Positions 56,400-64,000 of a DNA stretch of 64,000 nucleotides are shown piece after piece. The stretch lies in assembly GCA_949126835.1 (NCBI GenBank), contig OX421501.1:4153499-4217498 (forward strand), in the 5' to 3' direction. Numbering within the stretch: the stretch's first letter is position 1; each line of letters begins with the position of its first letter. Position numbers and translations under genes: made by a program. The DNA is from Anisus vortex (Eukaryota > Mollusca > Gastropoda > Planorbidae). A model generated the notes under the pieces. It was not told the origin of the DNA. It saw nothing but the letters and a program-made list of their open reading frames with translations, and made no database searches.

Positions 56400-57125
56400 A
56401 ATAAAAAAGCATTCGTTTTCTGGTGTTTGACAATTGATTTCAACCTTGACTGTCAGTTCTAGTCTTTTAGAAATATACAAAGGATACAATATTAGTTATG
56501 AGGAATCCGTTTTTAACATCAAAAATCAAAAGTGAGTAAGCGATCATTAATACTCAAAGTGTTAGTCGCGTTAGGTTAAATTTAGCTTTGTTTATAAAAT
56601 ACATTTTCAAGAGTTGCGCCCTTTGTTAGTAAAAAAAAACACAAAGCAGAGATTTATAAAAAAGAAAACGAAAATTCTTTTGCATCAAGCAATTAGTTTG
56701 GGATTATAAATAAGAGATTCTTCAAATCTGACATTCACAATCCATTGTTTTCTTTTGGCAACATCTTTTGGAAATGAAATAAAATTAAATCTCCTACATA
56801 TTTTCGTACAACCATATAATATATCTTTGGTACAATCAGTAACATAAAACACAGTCATTTTTTTAAAAATTAAATGATCGAATGGGGACGGAAATGTTTT
56901 TTTCTTCGACCTTTTATGCATGCATAATCGTTAAGACTTGTCAATGTCAAATAAGAAAAGAGTTTGTTTTCTATCCTTTAGTTTATCTGAGTATTGTAAC
57001 AGATCGTCATCACTGTGGTGTAGTTCCAAGTTAGAGTTTTATTGCTTCATGCGTAAGGATTTCTTTTGTTCTTTGCCCTTTGCCCTTACTTCTTCTAGTC
57101 TTACTTACTTAGACTTAGATCCTCC
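56400..57125. other. Intergenic DNA upstream of the Ig gene
   Basis: AT-rich. The missing first exon of the Ig gene could be here or further upstream. I found no convincing signal-peptide exon. Open frames at 56685-56921 and 56938-57144 lack support. Confidence 0.35.
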
Positions 57126-57129
57126 CGAG

Positions 57130-57560
57130 CCGTTCGATGCATGAGGCAATGAGAGTTCTCTAGTGGGCTCTGTCCATAGTTGCAGCTGTAACGTCATTGA
57201 TGTTGTCCCAGTTTATGTCAACAGAGGCGGAAGTCATAGGCGATTGTTGTACGCCATGTTGTTTTAGGTCGCACCTGTCCGCGTCGTCCATTGGGCGGCC
57301 GCCACCTGGTTGGTTGCCGTGCAAGGTAGCTGGCGGATGATGTGGCCGGAAAATTTGAGGCGACGTTCGGTGACCGACGTCGATTGTGGGCGCGTCTTCG
57401 TTAAGCGATAAACTTCTTAATTTGTAACCCGGTCTCTATAAGTGGTCTTAAGTATGCGTCTGAGGCATCTTTGTTGAAATGCGCTGAGTTTCCGGTCGCT
57501 TACCACTGTCTTCCTCCACGTTTCACTCTCGTAGAGGGCGGTTGGGACTAGTACCGCAGT
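57130..57560 (-). pseudogene. LINE C-terminal fragment, frameshifted
   Basis: Minus-strand conceptual frames give A-L-Y-E-S-E-T-W, F-Q-Q-R-C-L-R-R-I-L, Y-R-D-R-V-T-N, then after a stop V-T-E-R-R-L-K-F-S-G-H-I, matching the C-terminal region of RTE/L1-like elements. It ends about 50 bp before the first recognised Ig exon. Confidence 0.7.
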
Positions 57561-57609
57561 GAAGACACGTATCTTCTAGTCACAGATTTGAAAAACCCTA
57601 TTCTTTCAG

Positions 57610-60600
57610 TCGTGTGTTGCGCCGGTATGTTGATTGACAAGGAAGAAGCTGAAGTGGGCGGCGCTGTGAACCTGACTTGCCTCCCTTTCATGGCGAGCAT
57701 CGGGGAGAACGAGATAGGGATGTGCATCAAGACCCTGAAGATGCTGAAGGCGAACCACACGACGGATACGCCCAAGTTATTGGCTGTGCACACGTATACA
57801 CCTGGCAAACCTTACGAAAGCCAAGTGGTGAGTAATATACATTTCTAGCTAACAAGTTCTTCTTCTGTTAGCCGGTCTGCAGATCTGTTTGCTCTCTTGC
57901 AGTCAATGCCAAAAAAAAAACGTATTTACATGTCTTTTTCAGTTGTCCCGTATTGCTGTATAGTGTGTTGGTAATGGTAGGCTGGAGGAGGGGGTGGGGC
58001 AGGGTATATCTAGAGTAGGTTAGCCCTGGCCATTCAAGCAGGAAGTGGTCCACAGTTTCTTGTGAGCAGTGGTAATGTCTGCTGTTAGGTGGGTAAGTTG
58101 GGCTTGTTCTATTTAGGTTTGAGTTGAGTTCTAGCTAATAAGTTAAAACGGTAATATTATGTTACTAGCAAAAAAAAAAAAGACCCCGCATTATCAGTGT
58201 CGCTATTATAAATAATTATACAAAAATGTATTTTTAATTTGCATTTTTTCCCCATGTTATCTTGCTATTTCTTTTTCGGGAAACAAAAATATTTCTTGTT
58301 CATACTGTAGGCTAGTATCGAAGTGTCGGCAGCCTACGGCATGCGTGCCAGACTTGGTACGCAGAGTGATTTTCAATTACACGCAGAGGACCCACAAAAA
58401 AGATAATTCCAGTCTCTTCTATAGGAAATATATTGTTTTTTTTTTAGTTAGAAAAGTCGGTGGCTAATTTGCATATGCTTTTAATAATAATTATCATAGC
58501 TTCTTTTTTTCTTATCTTATATGTTACAGAACGCCCATCTTTACTAAATATTATTACGTCCCAAGTTTACCCGTGGATTAAGTCTAGACTTTATTTTGTT
58601 TTATGCATAGCTAATGAATTTCCTGGTTTGTTCAGGTATCCCATTCCATGTCTGAATACCACTTGGGAAGAAAGGGTACTTATATGCATTTGTTCTTGCA
58701 AGCAAAATAAGAAAAGTGATTTTATCCTTATTTTTATCTTAACATTTTAACTGATTGTCACTGTGTTGTAGTTCTTAATTAGAATTGTGTGCATAATGTA
58801 TTATTACCACTTTAATCTTTGCCTTCATGTCCTCTAGTGTTTCTAGCTTTAGTGATTTCACCTATTGGTGTTACTCTGTGAATATTTGACCAGTAATGAA
58901 CTTTGCAGTTATTTTCGGAATGGGTTCTTGTTACTTTTAGTTGATGGGTCCCATACATAATATACATATTCTAGTTTTAAATCTAAATAATTGTAACATT
59001 TTGTAACATTTAGTTCCTTGTTACATTAAAAAAAAAAATTTTCTTTTGAGCTTCATTTTTTTCTTTTACATTTTTATTACTTCATCAACATGTGGATTAC
59101 GTGATAGTGTAAAGTTATTATTACACTTAGGAAATGGGAATTTTTAGTATGCGTTAAATATTTACTGTGAATGTAATAGTTTTTTAGTTTTTGTTTGCTT
59201 TAGCTATAGCAGTTTGTTAGGACGAATAAAAATCGGGTCCTTTATTTCAAGTTTTTTTTATTTAGCAGTTTGTTAAGTAGAAAAACAAGGGTCCTCAAAT
59301 TCCACGTATGGGGCTATGTGGCCTAGCAGTCAGCGCATTCGACTGGCTTATCAAAGGTACTATGTGAAGTCTACGATTTGTTCCCAGATCCGGATAGTCT
59401 ACCCAGCACAGATGGGTACCTGACTTTAGTTGTAGGGTAAAGTAAAAGCGCCTGGGCATTGTGCACACTCCCCCTAGTATGCCATGGTCGCAGAAACTGG
59501 TGAACGCTGCTTCACCGGCATCATGGATCAAATTGGTTCGACTTGGGATACTTTAATTTGTACTTGATAACAGTCCCAAGTGGTTCTAAAATTTTACAGA
59601 TTGTTAAGAAAAACAACTGGAACTACAGCTTCAGTGTCCACAGTGAAAAGCAACAAGGCTGTGAAGACCAAAGTAAAATGAAGATAGAACTCCAGATTTC
59701 TCAAGCTGAAGTAACCGACGCTGGGAACTACATCTGCGAGATTGAGTTTGTAGGGAACAACCAGAGCTTCGCCGAAGCAGCCCCGCTTGTCATACACCGT
59801 AAGGATCCATTGGATTGATGTCTGTACGTTTCATATACCGAACCCCAAAAGTATGCTGCACAAAAGCCGTAATGCCTCACTATAATTTTAATATACCAAA
59901 GTCCCCAAAAGTATGATGCCCAAATGCCGCAATCCCTCAATTTACTTTTAATATACCTAGTTCCCGAAGTATGCTGTTCAAATGCCGTAATCCCTCAATT
60001 TACTTTTAATATACCTGATTCCCAAAGTATGCTGTTCAAATGCCGTAATCCTTCAATTTACTTTTAATATACCTGATTCCCAAAGTATGCTGTTCAAATG
60101 CCGTAATCCCTCAATTTACTTTTAATATACCTGATTCCCTAAGTATGCTGTTCAAATTCCGTAATCCTTCAATTTACTTTTCATATACCTAATTCCCGAA
60201 GTATGCTGTTTAAATGCCGTAATCCTTCAATTTACTTTTCATATACCTAATTCCCGAAGTATGTTGTTTAAATGCCGCAATCCTTCAATTTACTTTTCAT
60301 ATACCTAATTCCCGAAGTATGCTGTTTAAATGCCGCAATCCCTCAATTTACTTTTAATATACCTAATTCCCGAAGTATGCTGTTTAAATGCCGCAATCCC
60401 TCAATTTACTTTTAATATACCTGATTCCCGAAGTATGCTGTTCAAATGCCGTAATCCATCATTATAATTTTTAGTATACCGAAATCACCTAGTATGCTGT
60501 TGATATGCCATATATTAGTACCTGTCCTTTTTGTCGCCGTAATTGTCCGCGTTGAGCCTCTCAGTACGGTCTTAGGCGCCATTTGGAAAAAAATATACGG

Positions 60601-62154
60601 GAAACCACAATAAAAACGAAAAAAAATTGGCAATTCCATTTAACCCTTACAGTCCCGGGCGCGTATATAGCGGAACTGAAGGCAGCATAGATAGAAGTAG
60701 GTCGGTACGGGAAGGGTTAATAGTTCGTGGTTTCATATTATAGCATAATTTTTCCGTATATATTTATATTCGTATTATATACATGATATACTTTGCGAAT
60801 TTTCACTACTTGCTAATATTAAAAAAAAAAAAACAGAATAAATTAATGAACCCCTAAAACAAAAGTTTTTTCGTATAATTCCTTATTATGCATTTGTGTT
60901 TGTTTTAATATACAGTAAGCTTACACCAGCCATGTGACCAGTTTGGTCTGAAAGGTACTTTACTAAGCTATCTACATTATCATTTATCCCTTTAAAATAC
61001 AAGAAAAACTATTTTTTTGGGGGTATCCTGGGTAACGGATGTGCAACAAATTGTATAAGAATGTGTTGTGTTATCGGCAACGAGTCTCTATTTAATTTTT
61101 ATATCAGCAGGCGTTGGAGTATTACTATTTGCTTGGTGGTGTGCTGTAGCAGAGTTGTTAAATATATAAACACTTCAATAAATCAAGACGCACTTTTTAA
61201 AAAGAAAAGCAAATTCCAATCTTTATTATTTCTTTCTATAATAAGGGCAAGAACAGAGAGATTTAAGAACTCTTTTGTTCCACTGTCAGTGAGACTCTTT
61301 CAAAATAATCATCTTTCAGCCAAGAAATACAATGGCTCAATAGCTGACTCCTACTTTTTTCTTGTATGATAAATGGTATGATAGTGTGCGTGAATGTCTA
61401 TTGTGTTTGAGTACAAATGGTTCTTTAATATTGTTTTAGGTATGCTGAAAGACGGAATTTATGTAATCAAGTCAATTTTCCATGTATGTGAATCAATAAA
61501 GCAATCATATCTTATCTTATCTTATACAAGAAGGTCCATTGTCGAGACCAGTATATTTCGTTACTATCACAAGAACAAGTCCCCGCTACCAAAAACACAA
61601 GAATGATGTCACTTCCGTAACTATCAAAAACATCACACTCATAGACATAGCGCTGAGAGATTACTCAACAAAAATATGCAAATTAAATACTAATTATAAA
61701 TACATGACACGTATATCCTGAGACGAATTTCGGTTAAGCCTTGATTATGTGGTCAACACAATTCCCTAATTAAAATTGGCTCACAACAATAGGACGGAAA
61801 TAAACATTTTGAAGATCTTTTTCCTGGCTGTAACAAAGAAGCAAAAAATGGAAATTAATAATATGTTAATACAGATTTTAAAATAAACACTGTAATAATA
61901 CTGTCTTTCTAAGCTAAAACTAAAGCTATTTTTTTATTCTTATGCTATTTTAGCTAATAATATTATAATCACTTTTTTTTGTTGGTTAATTATTACCAAC
62001 AGATGCAGGTGAGCTAACCACGCCATTTTTCATGGGCATGACTGGCATGACTGGCATGACTGAGAGGTCGCAGAACAGCTGCACCGTCCAGTTCGTTGAC
62101 GTGTCTCTGGCTTGCCTTCTAGTCTTCAACATGTTGGTCATGCACGCCTTCTGA
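57610..62154 (+). CDS. Single-Ig-domain, probably GPI-anchored surface protein (5' incomplete)
   Basis: Three exons: 57610-57827 (acceptor TTCTTTCAG, donor GTG|gtgagt, phase 0), 59600-59798 (acceptor TTTTACAG, donor CACC|gtaagg, phase 1) and 62003-62154 (acceptor ACCAACAG, stop TGA). Phases match, giving about 188 residues. Exon 1 has V-N-L-T-C, the first Ig cysteine. Exon 2 has the classic Ig tail L-Q-I-S-Q-A-E-V-T-D-A-G-N-Y-I-C. The core Trp expected about 12-15 residues after the first Cys is absent, and extra cysteines (V-C-C, G-M-C-I, G-C-E-D) suggest further disulfides. Exon 3 has three G-M-T repeats, then S-Q-N-S-C and a hydrophobic end L-A-C-L-L-V-F-N-M-L-V without a basic tail, as in GPI-anchor signals. 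The signal-peptide exon was not found. A role in adhesion or recognition is inference. Confidence 0.75.
58320..58405 (+). mobile_element. hAT left-end fragment
   Basis: 'gtgtcggcagcctacggcatgcgtgccagacttgg' and 'gattttcaattacacgc' match the left-end-like segment at 10474-10545. An intronic remnant. Confidence 0.5.
58511..58702 (-). mobile_element. LINE 3' end (AAGAT family)
   Basis: Minus strand: 'cttcccaagtggtattcagac', 'gggatacctgaacaaacc', 'aatccacgggtaaacttgg', 'gttctgtaacatataagataag'. In the first intron of the Ig gene. Confidence 0.7.
59310..59555 (+). mobile_element. tRNA-derived SINE just upstream of an Ig exon
   Basis: Head 'ggggctatgtggcctagcag', diverged B-box, 'gtctacccagcacagatgggtacc', 'ggtgaacgctgcttcaccgg', end 'atcaaattggttcga'. 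It stops about 45 bp before the exon at 59600, so it overlaps the usual branch-point zone. Confidence 0.75.
59845..60480. repeat. 58-bp minisatellite, eleven copies
   Basis: The word 'aagtatgctgtt' (or close) starts at 59849, 59909, 59967, 60025, 60083, 60141, 60199, 60257, 60315, 60373 and 60431, exactly 58 bp apart over the last nine intervals. The unit also has 'aatgccgtaatccctcaatttacttttaatatacc'. It starts within 50 bp of the donor of the second Ig exon. Confidence 0.95.
60640..60720 (+). mobile_element. 81-bp TTAA-flanked mini-MITE, copy 2
   Basis: Flanked by TTAA on both sides, with ends CCCTTACAGTCCCG and CGGTACGGGAAGGG. 79 of 81 bases equal the inverse of 10775-10855. It lies in the second intron of the Ig gene. 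Confidence 0.75.
60928..60975 (+). mobile_element. SINE 3' fragment
   Basis: 'agccatgtgaccagtttggtctgaaaggtactttac' resembles the SINE 3' terminus only. Confidence 0.4.
61238..61530 (+). mobile_element. LINE 3' end with (TATCT)n tail
   Basis: Coding remnant R-T-E-R-F-K-N-S-F-V-P-L-S-V-R-L-F, a typical non-LTR C-terminus, followed by a 3' UTR with 'gatagtgtgcgtgaatgtctattgtg' and 'gaatcaataaagcaatc', ending in TATCT repeats. It is the best copy of the family at 11965, 14276 and 27483. In the second intron of the Ig gene. Confidence 0.75.
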
Positions 62155-62159
62155 AACGT

Positions 62160-62640
62160 TGACCTTAAAGACTCCCATTTTCTCCTTGTATTTATGTCAA
62201 CCTATTTCTCTCTGATTATCTTCTTTACATTTTGTTATTAATTTTTTAAATTTCATCTTTTATTCTCTTGGATTTGTTTTCGTCTTTCCATTTTTCTTCC
62301 TTTTCTTTTCTCCATTCCTTCATTCCTTATTTTTCGTCTTTCCTTTTTTTCTTAATTTCTTCTTTTCTTCATTTTTTCTTTTCTTTATTTCTTCATTTCT
62401 TCTTTTCATCTTTTATTTTTGACTTTTTTTTTCTTCATTACTTCTTTTCTTTAATTTTTTTTTTTAATTTCTTTTTCTCTTTTTAGTTCACTTCTTTTTT
62501 TTTTTCTACTTTTCATCTTTTCCCCAACTGTTTCTTTTCTTATTTACGCCATTTTTTTCATTTTAAATATATTTTTTTTATTGTCTTCTTTTCCTAATTT
62601 ATCATTTTTTTCTTCCAGTTTGTTCAGTTTCTCCGTAATC
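62160..62640. repeat. TTC/TTTC-rich pyrimidine tract downstream of the Ig gene
   Basis: From about 62260 to 62640 the plus strand is almost pure T and C ('tttcttc' words), a degenerate pyrimidine microsatellite that probably covers the 3' flank of the Ig gene. The Phe/Ser-rich open frame here is an artefact. Confidence 0.85.
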
Positions 62641-62828
62641 CCCCCCTCCCCCCACAGTACATATTTATGTCTTCATTAGAGCATCTTAGACAAATTCTAT
62701 TTTTGATAAACACGCCAATATTAAAGGCTATTTCGAAACTGTAACCTTGGTTGGGTAGAAAAATGTCTTTTGATCCACTGGGCCGGTTTATCAGGGGGTC
62801 ACCAGTTCCCATATTCCTGGCTTTCTAG

Positions 62829-62990
62829 ATGATCATGTGGCCAGAACATCGTCCCCGCCTTCACATTTTCGCAACTAATGTCACGCACTCATCCACACCT
62901 GGGGTTAAACAAAAATATGACCTTTCACCAGGATTCGAACCAGGGACCATTGATATGTCCAGCTCGACCCCATTGCACCATACCCCATAT
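62829..62990 (-). mobile_element. SINE copy, diverged
   Basis: Minus strand with an intact B-box GGTTCGAATCC near 62932-62942 and 'ggatgagtgcgtgacattagt'-type body. Head and tail are worn. Confidence 0.6.
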
Positions 62991-62999
62991 GATATTTAT

Positions 63000-63645
63000 A
63001 TGTTAAAAAAAACACACTATTCTCTAACACTATGTTATTTTTTATTGATTGGGTTATAAATATATTACCTTATAATGTATTATCAAGAGCTTTGATAAAA
63101 AAATGTACATTCCTAATATCGACATAAAAAACATTGAATATACAAGTCATGAACTTAATTTCAAAAGATGTAATTGATTGTTTCAAGATATATTAAATAA
63201 TATTATATCTGCTATGTGTTGTTTTTTGTCCTTTGTATTCGCTTTGCCCTCATAAATTAAAGTAACCTTAATGTCATGTTCCTTTTAATTAGTCTAATAC
63301 GGCAAACGTCACTGGTGACACACATAAATAAATGTTAAATCGCTAAAGTTTTTCATGTGAAAAAAATATATCACTATTTTTAAAAGAGTTGTCGCATGTA
63401 ATAAGCACTGTCATTTATAAGCTTACATTTTTTCATTCTGTTTATGTTTTCTATTTGTTTTAAAAATTATATTAAAAAGACACAACACTAATACAACAAC
63501 ACATTTCGATAAATTATCATCTGAGCTCATACATGATTACTGCACAACAGATATGGTTTGGCTCGGCCACACTATGGACTAAATCGGTGTGCAAAATCAA
63601 AAATAGAATTTTCTTACACTATGCAATACAATGCTAAATTTCCAT
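63000..63645. other. AT-rich intergenic DNA
   Basis: No feature was recognised. Confidence 0.4.
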
Positions 63646-63651
63646 GTACAA

Positions 63652-64000
63652 CAGCGGTTCCCAGCCTGTGGGTCGCGACCCCTTTGGGGGTCGAATGATC
63701 ATTTCATGGGGGTCGCCAAGGACCATCGGAAAAAAATTATTTTTCATGGTCTTATTGAGGCTTTCCACAACAACATGTACAGCACAGTACTCTTCGATGG
63801 CGCCACTTCAGAACCCTCCAAAGTGTGTATAAGCAAGTTCAAGCATAGGTGTTCCCTGGGAATGGCAACCTTTTAATAACAGTTTGCCTAAGGGGGATTT
63901 CTAATTCATTCAGCGTGCCAACAGCCTAAAAGTCACCCTGCTTTAATACTCTTTTTCTAAAAAAGATACTTGAATAGTTTTTTTTAGGAGTGTTCTGCGT
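63652..64000 (+). mobile_element. hAT-like element, left end (runs off window)
   Basis: CAGCGGTTCCCAGCCTGTGG..CGCGACCCC followed by 'gggggtcgaatgatc' and 'gggggtcgcc' is a hAT-type terminus found in many animals. The right end is outside the window or lost. From about 63905, 'attcagcgtgccaacagcc' matches, inverted, the right end of the hAT family at 14640-14718, so two hAT families may abut. Confidence 0.6.

Noticed and set aside
62268..62486. 72-codon Phe/Ser-rich open frame with membrane-like character
   Set aside because: It is the TTC/TTTC pyrimidine tract.

Overview
This is AT-rich, intron-rich animal DNA. It is most likely from a gastropod mollusc, probably a freshwater pulmonate-type snail. 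The reasons are the recurrent 'aggcct' word bias, a non-LTR retrotransposon resembling the snail Nimbus/I-like elements, many tRNA-derived SINEs and LINE 3' tails ending in (AAGAT)n or (TATCT)n, and host genes split into small exons with GT/AG borders. There are no bacterial features, operons, CRISPR arrays, rRNA genes or functional tRNA genes. The species assignment is inference.

Layout. 0-8 kb: hairpin-forming repeats, then a 5.2 kb GATA/GGTA tetranucleotide array ending in a SINE. 8-24 kb: no host gene recognised. It holds a (TATC)n tract, a decayed hAT transposon broken up by a tiny TTAA element, two LINE tails and a 1.1 kb LINE 3' part, then minisatellites, simple repeats and SINEs. 24.9-44.4 kb (minus strand): one gene that I could assemble from 14 phase-consistent exons plus an unjoined terminal exon. 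It encodes about 1,300-1,400 residues: a long, low-complexity, basic/acidic region with repeated R-P-x-S/T-A motifs, followed by a gamma-glutamylcyclotransferase-like (AIG2/GGCT fold) domain. The two hallmark sites of that domain are altered, so it looks like a pseudoenzyme. Its introns hold a 2.1 kb piggyBac-like element, hAT elements, a Tigger-like MITE, LINE tails and SINEs. 49.0-51.3 kb (minus): a three-exon gene combining a short death-fold-like N-terminus with a degenerate trypsin-like protease domain. 51.8-57.6 kb: LINE fragments, including four same-strand LINE tails in 2 kb, and a GC-rich unclassified block. 57.6-62.2 kb (plus): three exons of a one-Ig-domain, probably GPI-anchored surface protein, lacking its signal-peptide exon, with a precise 58-bp minisatellite in its second intron. 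62.2-64 kb: pyrimidine-rich DNA, a SINE remnant and the left end of a hAT element.

The three host genes do not form an obvious pathway. Two of them (death-fold/protease and Ig/GPI) are of types seen in recognition or defence, but nothing here shows they act together. Exon joins were made by eye from splice consensus and reading phase. No alignment or database search was run.
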